Counted from the stretch's first letter, positions 51,817 to 61,361 are shown. The stretch is 64,000 nt of DNA from Neobacillus paridis (GCF_016765675.1 NZ_JAESWB010000181.1:62001-126000); one strand, 5' to 3'. Notes: generated from the sequence alone by a model not told the origin. Translations and numbers: made by a program.

Positions 51817-53448
51817 TCAAGCAAGCTTCTGAACGTAGCTTTTATTAGCCGAAATATAGGTACCTTTTGATGTCTTTAATATCGGCGTGCCTGACGCTGT
51901 ATAAACAATACCGGTAATCGGAACAACTGTGTTTTTCTTCACTGCTCTAATCCGGTTCGCGGTTGTGCAGTTTGTGCTTTTGTATTCATACAATCCTTTT
52001 GTAATCTTCACTTTTTTGGGTACCGTTGTATAGTAATGATCAATATTCGCTGTCATCTTCAAAACATAGTCTTTATGAGCGGTAATATAGGTGCCTCTTG
52101 ATGTCTTTAGCTTCGGCGTGCCTGTTGCTGAATAAACGATACCGGTAATCGGAACAACTGTGTTTTTCTGCAATGCCCTGATCCGGTTCGCAGTTATATT
52201 TAACATACTTCTGTATTCATATAATCCCTTTTTCACCACCACTTTTTTCGGTGCCGTTGTATAGTACTTCCCAATATCCGCTGTCACCTTTAAAACATAG
52301 TCTTTAGCGGCACTTATGTAATACCCATTAGATAGCCTTAAACAAGGAGTGCCTTTAGATGAGAAAGCTACGCCTGTTACAGACACGATACTATTGGCCG
52401 TTAAGGCTGTTTTTTTAGCATCTTGCGTTAAATTCGGATTCGCATACTGATAAATGGTCTTTAAAATGACTACCTTTTTGGGATTAGCAGTATAGTACTT
52501 TGCTAGATCCAGCAATTCCCCCGCATAATTTGGATCACTGGTATCGTTTTTTTCACCGGAATTAGTTTTATCGCCAGGACTAGTTTTATCACCGGCATCA
52601 GTTTTTTCACCAGGATTAGTTTTATCACCGAGATCAGTTGTGCCGCCGGTATCACTTGGATCGCCAGCATCTACTGAATCATTACTATCATCGGTGAAAA
52701 ACTCGAGTGTTACATCAGGATGGAGACGGTTTAAGTCCACATATGTATTGATTCCTTTGACGATTCCTTTATCGGTATATTGCCATAGATCATAATCATA
52801 ATTCGGAGGAGTGTTGGTATTGTTGTATCTAGGAATCCACACAAAATCAAATTTTGAAGTATCAATATTCAAACTTTTGTATAAATGATGGGCAATGTAT
52901 ACGCCAATTTTTTTATCTGTATATTTCCGTAATTCGGTTACATACGAATTGATGATCGTGCGCATACTCTCTCCTGATTTACTCGTATTCTCTTCAACAT
53001 CGACAACATAAAATAGCGTATTTTTATTGGCCCGGTTGTAAAAATCCTTCGCTTCCGCTTTGGCATCGGCGGATGAAATCGACTTATTATAGGCATAAAC
53101 ACCAAATGGAACTTTATATTGAATTGCGGCGTTTTCGTTCACTTTATGCAGAGGATCCTCATAACTGCTTCCAGCTTGCGTGCGAATAATCACTAAATCC
53201 AAATAGTTACTAGCCGTTTTCCAGTCGATCGTTCCCTGCCACTTCGAAATATCCGCAATTACCGGCTCATCAACGGACGAACGTAATAATGATTGAGTCC
53301 TGAGATTTGTTCCATTTGAGTCCGTCTCCCATTTCGTCGTACTATCCGGATTGGCCGGTGCCATGTCCGCATATGCAGCATTCTGAACACCCAACATGGC
53401 CAAAATACTAATCCCCAATAACACTGCAAGCAAATAAAACTTCTTCAA
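51817..53448 (-). CDS. GH25 lysozyme with three DUF5776-type wall repeats (paralogue 2)
   Basis: 543 residues, same architecture as the neighbour: signal peptide, GH25 domain with DISKWQGTIDW and WQYTDKGIVKGINTYVDLNR, then three wall repeats. Unlike paralogue 1 it has a ~45-residue linker of tandem Gly/Asp/Lys/Thr units (GDKTNPGEKTDAGDKTSPGD) between the catalytic and wall domains. The signal peptide and GH25 domain are nearly identical to paralogue 1, while the repeats are more diverged, pointing to a duplication followed by repeat turnover or gene conversion. Confidence 0.88.
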   Translation of the reverse strand: MKKFYLLAVLLGISILAMLGVQNAAYADMAPANPDSTTKWETDSNGTNLRTQSLLRSSVDEPVIADISKWQGTIDWKTASNYLDLVIIRTQAGSSYEDPLHKVNENAAIQYKVPFGVYAYNKSISSADAKAEAKDFYNRANKNTLFYVVDVEENTSKSGESMRTIINSYVTELRKYTDKKIGVYIAHHLYKSLNIDTSKFDFVWIPRYNNTNTPPNYDYDLWQYTDKGIVKGINTYVDLNRLHPDVTLEFFTDDSNDSVDAGDPSDTGGTTDLGDKTNPGEKTDAGDKTSPGDKTNSGEKNDTSDPNYAGELLDLAKYYTANPKKVVILKTIYQYANPNLTQDAKKTALTANSIVSVTGVAFSSKGTPCLRLSNGYYISAAKDYVLKVTADIGKYYTTAPKKVVVKKGLYEYRSMLNITANRIRALQKNTVVPITGIVYSATGTPKLKTSRGTYITAHKDYVLKMTANIDHYYTTVPKKVKITKGLYEYKSTNCTTANRIRAVKKNTVVPITGIVYTASGTPILKTSKGTYISANKSYVQKLA

Positions 53449-53675
53449 TTTTACTTCCTCTCCTCCTCGATACTAAACGTAAATTTTGACTGTTAGGTAA
53501 TAGATTCTGCCACACCATCTACTTATCTGCCAATATATAACCTTATTTGATAGAATATTATCTTTTCAGGCTTTAATAGCGGTTTTGAACGAAGCTTTTC
53601 AAATATGCAGGCAATGAAGATTAATCGACTTTTAACCCCTCATTCGCCATCATCACCGATAAAATCTATTATTCC
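53449..53675 (-). ncRNA. Structured 5' leader of GH25 gene 2
   Basis: AATAGATTTT (about 53671-53662, minus strand) can pair with AGAATCTATT (about 53509-53500). Between them lie AAAGTCGATTAATCTTCATT, GCCTGCATATTTG, GATAATATTCTAT and TTGGCAGATAAGTAGATG, each matching the leader of GH25 gene 1. Sequence identity falls between these blocks. Confidence 0.45.
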
Positions 53676-54037
53676 TTTCTACTATAGTAATGCTATGACA
53701 TTAATCTATAAATTTTGACAAACCTCCACCCTCCTAATTTTACCAAAATAATAGCAACCTTTCTAGAAGTGATTTCTTAAAGATTAGTGAAACATAACCA
53801 CATTGAAGAGATATTTCAAACGAAACAAGCTATTTTGGAAATTAATTTCCTGCAATTCCCGCTATTATTTTCACCCTAAGGGTAATAGAATCTATTTGTT
53901 ATGGAAAAAAGGGGTGAAAAATCGAGCAGCATTAGCACATGTTATGCGGTGGGGAAATGGTGTTGTAATCATCTATCACAACAAGGAAATTTTTCCGCCA
54001 TAAAAAAGATATAGAAATGTTTGAAGGGGGAACTTTC

Positions 54038-57000
54038 ATGAATAAGATAACTAAATCATTCCTGGTGGCAGGCTCCACGTTAGCATTATTAACGGGATCG
54101 TTTGCCCCATCTTTAGCGGTACCGCTTGCATACGCTGATACTGTCTCATCTGCTTATAGCAACGGTACTGATACTGGCGCTGCTAAATTACCAGCTGCCA
54201 TCAATAAAGTATCCACTGTTACAGAGGATACGATTCGTGGTGTAGATTTAACACCATACCAAGCTGAATTGGCCGCCGGTGTTAAATACAAAGATTTTAA
54301 CGGCCAAACGCTGGATGAAAATGGGTTTATGAATCTATTAAAAGAATCTGGCATCAATTATATCAATCTTAAGGTTGCGGTTAATCCTAAAAATGATTCA
54401 GGAGCATCCTACGGCGGCGGAAATCCGACTCTAGATAATGCTATTAAAACGGCAAAAGCTGCCAAGGCTGCAGGATTAAAGGTTAATATTAACTTCTTAT
54501 TCTCGGACTTTTATACATTTAAAGACAACCAAAAGCTGCCCAAAAATTGGTCAACCGATAACTTGAAGCAGACCGCCGTTCAATATATTCATAACGCCTT
54601 AAATGAATTGAAAGGCAACAACGTTACACCTGAGATCATCACAATTGGAAGTAATATGGCTCAGAATTTCCTAAACCAAGATTTAGCAACTGGTAATGAA
54701 ATTCTGGCGGCTGTTACCCATGAAATTCGAACCATCAACAGCAGCAGCAAAATCGCATTAGGAAATGCTGGTTCCGGATCAGGCTGGTTTACAACCATTG
54801 CAAACAATCTTAAAAGTGCCCATGTCGATTATGACATTTTAGGTGCCAATGTATATGCAGCATGGGATAAAATGTCGGATATACAAGGGGCCAAGGAAGC
54901 GGCTAATAACGCTGGTAAAAAGTTTGCCATATTAAGTGTCAGCTACCCCTTTACCGATCAAGATTCAGATGGACAAAGTAATGGCTCAACAGCCGGGGAT
55001 ATTGTCAGCCAAGGTATCGGGGCAGTAAGCCCACAAGGCCAAGCGACATATCTGCGCAAACTTTACAGTGCGATCACAACTGACGGTAACAATACGGCCG
55101 ACGCTGGTGTCTTTTATGACAATGCGGTGTGGATTGCTGTAGAAGCTGGCAATAGCGGTGCCCATTGGCAAGCCAATAAAGCGGCAGCGGAACAATATGG
55201 AACCGGTTGGGCAACAACCGCTGCTGCTGGCTATGTAGATGGTGCTGATCAATGGGCAGGTGCCAGCTCAGTGGATAACCAAGCCTTATTTGATGACTTG
55301 GGGAATCCGCTCCAATCTCTTACAACATTTAAGCAATTATTGTCCGGTACAGAAGATAACAACGATAGCAGCGAGACAAATAATGATATTCCGCAAGCGG
55401 ATCCTTATCAAACCGGGGCTGATACCGGCTTAAAGGATCAGTCCGTTACAATTAAAAAGATTTCAACCATGTCCCCTGATACCATTCGTGGCGTGGATAT
55501 TTCATCATATGAAGCGTTGAAGCAAGCGGGCGTAAAATATTACGATTACGAAGGTAAGGAGCAAAGTCTGTTAAAGATCCTTCATGATAATGGTGTTAAC
55601 TATATCAGATTACGCATTTGGAATGATCCCAAAAATGCCGATGGTGCAATCTATGGTGGCGGACAGTCTGATGTGGAGCATGAACTAAAAATTGCCGAAG
55701 AAGCTGCCAAGTATGGAATAAAAGTATTACTTGATTTCCACTATTCAGATTTCTGGGCAGACCCTGCGCAGCAAATATTGCCGAAGGCTTGGCAAGGTCA
55801 TAGCGACTCACAATTGCAACAGGATGTTTACAACTTTACCAGTGACACCATTAAAAAGTTCCAAGCAGTAGGTGCCGATGTTGGAATGGTCCAAGTTGGT
55901 AATGAGATTACCAATGGCATGATGGGTGTGACGACCAACCGTGATAAAGGGGAATCATACGCTGGTGTTTGGAACGATAAAATAAAATCTGCACGTGTTA
56001 ATGGTTATTTAAAGGCTGGTGTCAAGGCTGTTCGTGATATGGCGCCAAATGCTTTAGTAACTTTACACATCGAAACCCCTAATGTTAAAAAGTATACAGA
56101 TATTATGAATGCTTGGAAGCGTGATGGAGTCGACTATGATGTACTTGGATCGTCATACTATCCTTATTGGTCAGTAACGGCAAAGTCCAATACACCTGAT
56201 ACCTTAACTAAAGTGGAAAAACTGGCTGCCAGTTATGGTAAGCTATTTGCCGTTATGGAAACAGCTTGGACAAACAGCTTGAAAGACTCCGATGGGACAC
56301 CCAATTCAATCGGTGAAGAACAAAGTGATTGGCAAAATACGAATGCCTTCCCAGTTGGATCACAGGGTCAAGTAGATGCTATGACAAGTCTATACAGTAC
56401 AATGATGAGTCAATCAAACGGCCTGGGTGCATTCTATTGGGAGCCAGCTTGGATTCCTGTTCATCCTGGTTGGACCAATTGGAAAGCTAATAAAGAAATA
56501 GCTGAAAAGTTCGGAACCGGTTGGGCAAGTTCAGGTGCCGTCGGTTATTTTCCGGACAGTAAATTGTATTGGAATGGTCAACCAGCTTGGGGCGGTTCAT
56601 CATGGGATAACCAAACCTTATTTGATAATCACGGTTATGCTTTACAATCACTGAAGTTTTATAAGGACTCTATTGGCGAGAGCTCAACCCAAACAACAGT
56701 GTTTAAATATGTTGATGCTAAGACAGGTAAATCAATTACAACTAATACCATTGTTAGGGGAACTGTTGGTCAGACAATGAAAGTTACTTTACCAGCTGTA
56801 AAGTATTACATCCCCTCTTCCAAGTCATATACCTATACACTCAAACCAAATACAGAGGGTGTTAAAACTATCACAGTAAAGTATGACTCGAATCCACAAG
56901 GGAATGCGGTTAAATATGGTAAGTATGTTACTGTAACAAACAAAAACTATACCGTATGGAAAAACTTCAGCTGGGAAAAGAAGAATGCCACTGCAGTCAA

Positions 57001-57355
57001 TAAAACCTACCTTGCTAAGTATGTTTACAATCATAGTAACGGATCAAAATATTTTTCGCTTTATGATGACAAGGGCAAATGGGTAGGTTATATCAATGCC
57101 AAAGCTGTTAAAGCAGGTAACGGTAAGCAAGGCTACCCGCTGAAGTACGGCAAGTATGTCACTGTAAAAAGTAAGCACTACAACGTATTTCAAAGCTTCA
57201 GTTGGAAGAAAAAGAATGTCAAAGTAATCAATAAAACCTACCTTGCTAAGTATGTTTATTATCATAGTAACGGATCAAAATATCTATCTCTTTATGATGG
57301 CAAGGGGAAATGGATCGGCTATATCAATGCCAAAGCTATAACCAATAAAAGGTAA
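54038..57355 (+). CDS. Tandem GH53 endo-beta-1,4-galactanase; first module lacks catalytic residues
   Basis: 1105 residues from ATG 54038 after AAGGGGGAA. Signal peptide; GH53-like module 1 (about 60-430); GH53 module 2 (about 475-870); a MucBP-like domain (about 888-955, VFKYVDAKTGKSITTN); two wall repeats of the KYGKYVTV...YVYNHSNGSKYFSLY type. Module 2 has both catalytic Glu: VGNEI (E623) and VMETAW (E741). In module 1 these positions are IGSNM (N206) and ILSVSYP (S300), and RIWNDPKN is LKVAVNPKN, so it should be inactive and perhaps binds polysaccharide. The C-terminal modules are typical of Lactobacillales, suggesting transfer. Substrate: type I arabinogalactan/pectic galactan. Confidence 0.9.
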   Translation: MNKITKSFLVAGSTLALLTGSFAPSLAVPLAYADTVSSAYSNGTDTGAAKLPAAINKVSTVTEDTIRGVDLTPYQAELAAGVKYKDFNGQTLDENGFMNLLKESGINYINLKVAVNPKNDSGASYGGGNPTLDNAIKTAKAAKAAGLKVNINFLFSDFYTFKDNQKLPKNWSTDNLKQTAVQYIHNALNELKGNNVTPEIITIGSNMAQNFLNQDLATGNEILAAVTHEIRTINSSSKIALGNAGSGSGWFTTIANNLKSAHVDYDILGANVYAAWDKMSDIQGAKEAANNAGKKFAILSVSYPFTDQDSDGQSNGSTAGDIVSQGIGAVSPQGQATYLRKLYSAITTDGNNTADAGVFYDNAVWIAVEAGNSGAHWQANKAAAEQYGTGWATTAAAGYVDGADQWAGASSVDNQALFDDLGNPLQSLTTFKQLLSGTEDNNDSSETNNDIPQADPYQTGADTGLKDQSVTIKKISTMSPDTIRGVDISSYEALKQAGVKYYDYEGKEQSLLKILHDNGVNYIRLRIWNDPKNADGAIYGGGQSDVEHELKIAEEAAKYGIKVLLDFHYSDFWADPAQQILPKAWQGHSDSQLQQDVYNFTSDTIKKFQAVGADVGMVQVGNEITNGMMGVTTNRDKGESYAGVWNDKIKSARVNGYLKAGVKAVRDMAPNALVTLHIETPNVKKYTDIMNAWKRDGVDYDVLGSSYYPYWSVTAKSNTPDTLTKVEKLAASYGKLFAVMETAWTNSLKDSDGTPNSIGEEQSDWQNTNAFPVGSQGQVDAMTSLYSTMMSQSNGLGAFYWEPAWIPVHPGWTNWKANKEIAEKFGTGWASSGAVGYFPDSKLYWNGQPAWGGSSWDNQTLFDNHGYALQSLKFYKDSIGESSTQTTVFKYVDAKTGKSITTNTIVRGTVGQTMKVTLPAVKYYIPSSKSYTYTLKPNTEGVKTITVKYDSNPQGNAVKYGKYVTVTNKNYTVWKNFSWEKKNATAVNKTYLAKYVYNHSNGSKYFSLYDDKGKWVGYINAKAVKAGNGKQGYPLKYGKYVTVKSKHYNVFQSFSWKKKNVKVINKTYLAKYVYYHSNGSKYLSLYDGKGKWIGYINAKAITNKR

Positions 57356-57400
57356 GTATTTTACCAGCAAGCACATAAAACTAAATAAAATATAACATAC

Positions 57401-57436
57401 AAGCAGGGTGCGAAATTGGTTTCGCACCCTGCTTTG
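57401..57436 (+). terminator. Terminator of the galactanase gene
   Basis: AAGCAGGGTGCGAAA-ttg-GTTTCGCACCCTGCTTT (stem about 15 bp). Confidence 0.9.
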
Positions 57437-57700
57437 TGTTTTAAGAACAATCATTTGCTTTTACAATTTCCTATACACGTCCAACCCTCATTCCCGAACC
57501 ATTACATAAAGAAGTAGGTTAACCCGACTGTGCTGCCATGAAGGAGAATCTATCATTTCAACTGTACTAGGTGACCGAAGGAAGGTTGGGTTGCCCCGGT
57601 GATTGGGGAAAGTAGAACCGCTCTAAACGACCCAAAGTTGGATTACTCTAATGCTTGAGGAAAAATCACGCGGTGTCAGGCACCGTTTATAGATACAAAG
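57437..57700. other. Gap with no supported gene
   Basis: Contains scattered complementary strings (GTAGGTTAACCCGACTG, GGTTGGGTTGCCCC) and a GGTGTCAGGCACCG repeat arm at 57671-57685. I see no coding frame and no known RNA. Confidence 0.4.
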
Positions 57701-57736
57701 GAATCCCCCGGTTGATAACAAACCGGGGGATTTTCT
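57701..57736 (-). terminator. Terminator of the PPC-domain protein gene
   Basis: AATCCCCCGGTT-gataac-AAACCGGGGGATT, with TTCCTTTG following on the minus strand. Confidence 0.75.
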
Positions 57737-57767
57737 TGAGGAAGCATCAGACTCTATGCCTATCTTT

Positions 57768-59393
57768 CTACTTAACCTTTATGGTTTTATATGAACTTTT
57801 GTTGCCGGCTTTATCGAGCGCGGCTACCTTAATAAAGGTACCCTTCTTTCTTGGGGTCATTTTTATTTTGTATTTTCCGTATTTATCTGCTTTGGCGGAG
57901 CCGATTTTATGATTACCGATCGTAGCGACCACGGTTGAATATGGTTCCGCTTTTCCGGTAATATATTTTGATTTGCTGTTAATTGAGTAAACAACCGGCG
58001 TCGTTGGCGGGATTCGATCGACAACGGTGACCGTCATCTTTTTACTGCCGTATTTGTTGGCAGCTGTGACCTCAATTTTTGCCCCGGCTTGTTGCTTCGC
58101 AATCGTTTGTTTGTATTCGCCCTTACTGTTAACGGAAGCATGGTAGGTTTTAGAACCGACTTTAACATAAACCGTGCTGTCTTTACTTGTTTTTCCAGTT
58201 ACCGTTGTACTTTTGTTGCTAACCGTGTTCACGCTAAGAGCCGGCAGCAGGAACGGCGCATCTACACGTAAGCTGTATTTCCCCGTGGAGCTGCTATATT
58301 GGTGGACTCTAATATAGTAGGTGCCCGCAGACAGGGTTTCTGTGTCGAACCATTTTTTCGGATTATTGAAAGCACCGTAGTAGATATCCTTATTGCTCCA
58401 TATCTTATTGCCATGATTATCGATCAGGTCTAGATAAGTATCATAGATATAGGAATCCATCCGGACTGTAATCGTGCCGGCTTTCGGCAATGTGAATTTA
58501 TAGTAATCCTCATCGTCATTCCAGCTGATAAAACCGGTTGCCTTTTGCGTGTTCAATGCTAGTGTTTGCGCTTGCGGGGTGCCGTTGTTGGGCTCTTTAT
58601 CGGTATTATTGGCTTGATTAAAGGCCGCGGAAAGGACATATTTCCCGGTTGAATTGTTATACTGATGGACCTTAATATAGTAGGTGCCTGGCTCCAGGTC
58701 CTCCCAATCGGACCATTTTTTCGGGTCATCCGTACGGCCGTAGTAGATATCTTCGTTATGCCAGACGTAATTTCCTTGATCATCGATTAAATCAAGATAA
58801 GTTTCATCCATATACGAGTCCAGATTAACAGTAATCCTGCCAGCCTTATCCAGGTGAATTTTATAATAGTCGGTATCGTCATTCCAGCTGATAAAACCAG
58901 TTACTTTTTGCGTATTTAAGGTGAGCTCTTGGGCTTGCAGGGTGCCATTGTTCGGCTCTTTATCCGTATTATAGGCTTGGTCATAGGTAACTGATAAATC
59001 GTATTTTCCCGTACTACTGTTGTATTGGTGGACTCTTATGTAGTAGGTGCCTGGCTCTAAGTCCTCCCAACCCGACCATTTTTTCGGGTCATCCGTACGG
59101 CCATAGTAGATATCTTCGTTATGCCAGACGTAATTTCCTTGATCATCGATTAAATCAAGATAGGTTTCATCCATATAAGAATCTAGGTTGACGGTAATTC
59201 TGCCCGCGCCGTTTAAGACGATCTTATACATTTGTTCCGGGTCAGAATCGGTAATATTTCCGGTCGTTTTCGTTCCAAACGGTAAGTCCTGCGTTGTGCT
59301 TGCTGAAGCTTGATTGCTTTGGAACGTCATCAAAGGAAGGATGATGATGAAAGCAATCAAGAAAAATACCACTTTTTTAGCCAATTTGTTCAT
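57768..59393 (-). CDS. Secreted protein with three PPC domains and two Ig-like domains
   Basis: 541 residues from ATG 59393 after GGGGGAAAAAGC. Signal peptide (AFIIILPLMTF...ASA), three bacterial pre-peptidase C-terminal (PPC) domains of about 120 residues (each with RITVNLDSYMDETYLDLID or a variant and TYYI(R/K)VHQYNSSTGKY), then two Big-type Ig-like domains (STVYVKVGSKTYHASVNSKG, STVVATIGNHKIGSAKADKY). The first two PPC copies are nearly identical, indicating recent duplication. There is no catalytic domain. Probably a wall- or matrix-associated protein; ligand unknown. Confidence 0.85.
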   Translation of the reverse strand: MNKLAKKVVFFLIAFIIILPLMTFQSNQASASTTQDLPFGTKTTGNITDSDPEQMYKIVLNGAGRITVNLDSYMDETYLDLIDDQGNYVWHNEDIYYGRTDDPKKWSGWEDLEPGTYYIRVHQYNSSTGKYDLSVTYDQAYNTDKEPNNGTLQAQELTLNTQKVTGFISWNDDTDYYKIHLDKAGRITVNLDSYMDETYLDLIDDQGNYVWHNEDIYYGRTDDPKKWSDWEDLEPGTYYIKVHQYNNSTGKYVLSAAFNQANNTDKEPNNGTPQAQTLALNTQKATGFISWNDDEDYYKFTLPKAGTITVRMDSYIYDTYLDLIDNHGNKIWSNKDIYYGAFNNPKKWFDTETLSAGTYYIRVHQYSSSTGKYSLRVDAPFLLPALSVNTVSNKSTTVTGKTSKDSTVYVKVGSKTYHASVNSKGEYKQTIAKQQAGAKIEVTAANKYGSKKMTVTVVDRIPPTTPVVYSINSKSKYITGKAEPYSTVVATIGNHKIGSAKADKYGKYKIKMTPRKKGTFIKVAALDKAGNKSSYKTIKVK

Positions 59394-59564
59394 GCTTTTT
59401 CCCCCATTGATAGTATAGTAATGATACAGTCTTTGTTGATGAATAAGTTGAACGGAAAAATCCCCCAAAAAATCTAGTACCTCTCCTCAAGTCACTATAA
59501 TTGAGAAGAAAATCTTAAGGAATTAATATTTTTTCAATCTTGTAGTCTCCTTATTCGTGTTCGT

Positions 59565-60176
59565 TTAGAGTCCATGTTTTATGTACTTTTTCACAAGTTT
59601 CAGGTGTCCTGTTGTCGAAATGGTATATTCCTTGACATCCCAAATGCCTGAATGTCTGGCTGCATTGGGCTCTCTGGATGGATCCCAATTTTTCTTTACT
59701 CTTTCAATGGCCACTTTCACTTTATTTGAAGCGAGGAACTTAACCTCTAATCCTGCCCCACTGCCAAAATTCTTTTTGAAAAATACTTTCCCGTTTTGAT
59801 GGACACCAACCAATGTTGTCATTTCCCCGCCAGTTGCCCCGGAATAATACGAAAGGAACGTATCACGATTGCTGGTAACGGTAAATTGAGTCTGTCCACC
59901 ACCATCGATAATGGATTGTTTGGCAGCACTCCAGACTTTCTTTTTTCCTTTTAAAATGGTAGGTACATAGGAATAACCACCCCATTTTTCCTTTCCAATG
60001 GTTAACCCATTTGGCAGCTTCTTTGGAAATTTACCCGCATCCCCGTTGAAGTCATAAGCCGGATAAACTTTTGAACTACTCTTTGCAGCTACAGGTATAT
60101 TGCAAAAACTGCTCACTGACAAAATACAAATGAAGATCGCTGCTAATAATTTGAAGTACTTTCCCTTCAAGCTCAC
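59565..60176 (-). CDS. Secreted protein of unknown function under c-di-GMP riboswitch control
   Basis: 203 residues from GTG 60176, preceded by AGGAGGGGGACAT; the 20 codons before it in the same frame overlap the terminator of the riboswitch and are not likely translated. Signal peptide FKLLAAIFICILSVSSFCNI with cleavage near VAA-KSS. The mature protein has YPAYDFNGDAGKFPKKLPNG, DGGGQTQFTVTSNRDTFLSY and RHSGIWDVKEYTIST; it looks all-beta. I do not recognise a family. Its control by c-di-GMP suggests a part in attachment, matrix or motility switching. Confidence 0.8.
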   Translation of the reverse strand: MSLKGKYFKLLAAIFICILSVSSFCNIPVAAKSSSKVYPAYDFNGDAGKFPKKLPNGLTIGKEKWGGYSYVPTILKGKKKVWSAAKQSIIDGGGQTQFTVTSNRDTFLSYYSGATGGEMTTLVGVHQNGKVFFKKNFGSGAGLEVKFLASNKVKVAIERVKKNWDPSREPNAARHSGIWDVKEYTISTTGHLKLVKKYIKHGL

Positions 60177-60201
60177 ATGTCCCCCTCCTAAAATAGTATA
60201 T

Positions 60202-60234
60202 AAAAAGCCCTGCAATCTTATTTGACCGCAGGGC
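60202..60234 (-). terminator. Expression-platform terminator of the riboswitch
   Basis: GCCCTGC-ggtcaaataagatt-GCAGGGC then TTTTT on the minus strand, between the aptamer and the ribosome site at about 60188-60180. Confidence 0.88.
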
Positions 60235-60267
60235 AAAGATAACGATATAGAATCTATCAGTTATTAT

Positions 60268-60347
60268 GCAACCCGACTGCCATAGCAATACTGCTTTAGG
60301 CTCGTAGCTTTGCGTCCCCATCTTTCAATGGGTTTGCCCTGGTTGTA
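60268..60347 (-). ncRNA. Cyclic di-GMP-I (GEMM) riboswitch aptamer
   Basis: Minus-strand reading: P1 CAACC pairs with GGTTG; then AGGGCAAACCCATT, GAAA tetraloop, GATGGGGACGCAAAGC, TACGAGCCTAAAGC, AGTATTGCTATGGCAGTCGG. The conserved GCAAACC, GAAA loop, GGGACGCAAAGC and ATGGCAG segments are all present in order. It senses the second messenger c-di-GMP in the nascent mRNA and acts on the terminator at 60202-60234, controlling the secreted protein gene starting at 60176. Confidence 0.93.
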
Positions 60348-60647
60348 GGTAAAATATCATAGGTGTTATAGATTTATTTTAGGGTCTAAAGTTGGATGAA
60401 TCAATATATTTTTCTATTTTCCCCCTGAACTTTTTGAATAATCCATATTTCGATAGCTTTTGTAGTGTATGCAAGGATCGAAATTGTCGATGAATACGAA
60501 AAGATAGAATCTCAGCAAATTCATATGAATCAAGGAGAAGAAAGCAACAATCTTTTAGAAGACTACACCCAAACTCTTAATTTCCGTTTCATTTCAGTTG
60601 CTTCCTATCATAGGTTCATGGTATTTTTTTATAAAAATTGGCTGCCT

Positions 60648-61361
60648 TTATTTATATACTTGGCTCGGAATTTTGACCGTCGGGGTACCACTTGAGTATG
60701 GACCTACTTCATACTCCTGGAATACTAGGATAATTCCCCCGCTAGTAAAATAAAACTGGGTTTTACTATTAATTTTTAGATTATCTTTTAATTCTTCTAC
60801 AAAAAATAGATTCGGGCGTTTGGCCATATAGTTATATGTATAGTTATACACCTTTTGAAGCTTGGCCTTCGTTTTGACAACATCCGTCAGCTTATATTGT
60901 TTGCCGCTCTTTAAGTTGAAGTTGTAAACGGTAACAGCACTATTGCCATGGGCACCGCCGGAAAACTGATAATCCGATATACGAATGCTTAGCTTACCGC
61001 TCATATTGTATTGAACCTTATAAGAAACGTTATACTCATAGCTGCAGCTAGACGGATACTGCTTACAAATAGGGTCGCTCTGGAATTCCTCCATAGACTT
61101 TTTCAAGTCCGTATATCCCTTATAGGATCGCTTGATATGGCTATATAACACCTTATTTATTTTGGCCTGGGCCGATTTGCTAACGCCTCCTGAAACCTGC
61201 GGATACTTAAGGAACTTTTTCCCTTTGTAAATTTTCGTGATGACCTTAGCTTTAGCTGATGCTGCCTCAACTTGACTCGTGCTGCTTTCAAAGGAAAAAA
61301 CAGCAGCACCTAAAAGCAGCAAACTCAAAACAATTTTTCCAATTGCAAGTATTCTTTTCAT
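60648..61361 (-). CDS. Secreted DUF4163/DUF3298-type protein
   Basis: 237 residues with a signal peptide (to about VEAAS 35). The mature part has KFLKYPQVSGGVSKSAQAKI (DUF4163-like) and SIRISDYQFSGGAHGN, YNFNLKSGKQYKLTDV, GGIILVFQEYEVGPYSSGTP (DUF3298-like). Two Cys (CKQYPSSC) may form a disulfide. The same domain pair forms the extracellular part of the anti-sigma factor RsiV, which binds lysozyme; here there is no membrane or anti-sigma segment, so it is a free secreted form. Function unknown. Confidence 0.85.
   Translation of the reverse strand: MKRILAIGKIVLSLLLLGAAVFSFESSTSQVEAASAKAKVITKIYKGKKFLKYPQVSGGVSKSAQAKINKVLYSHIKRSYKGYTDLKKSMEEFQSDPICKQYPSSCSYEYNVSYKVQYNMSGKLSIRISDYQFSGGAHGNSAVTVYNFNLKSGKQYKLTDVVKTKAKLQKVYNYTYNYMAKRPNLFFVEELKDNLKINSKTQFYFTSGGIILVFQEYEVGPYSSGTPTVKIPSQVYK

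Noticed and set aside
53803-54003. 66-codon frame upstream of the galactanase
   Set aside because: TTG start without a ribosome site; composition unlike a real protein; more likely 5' untranslated sequence.
57525-57615. Second c-di-GMP riboswitch suggested by ATGGCAG and GTCGGGTTAACC on the minus strand
   Set aside because: GGCAAACC and GGGACGCAAAGC are missing and the position is downstream of, not before, the neighbouring genes.
60465-60695. 76-codon frame between the riboswitch and the DUF3298 gene
   Set aside because: No ribosome site and its end overlaps the convergent gene; no family recognised.
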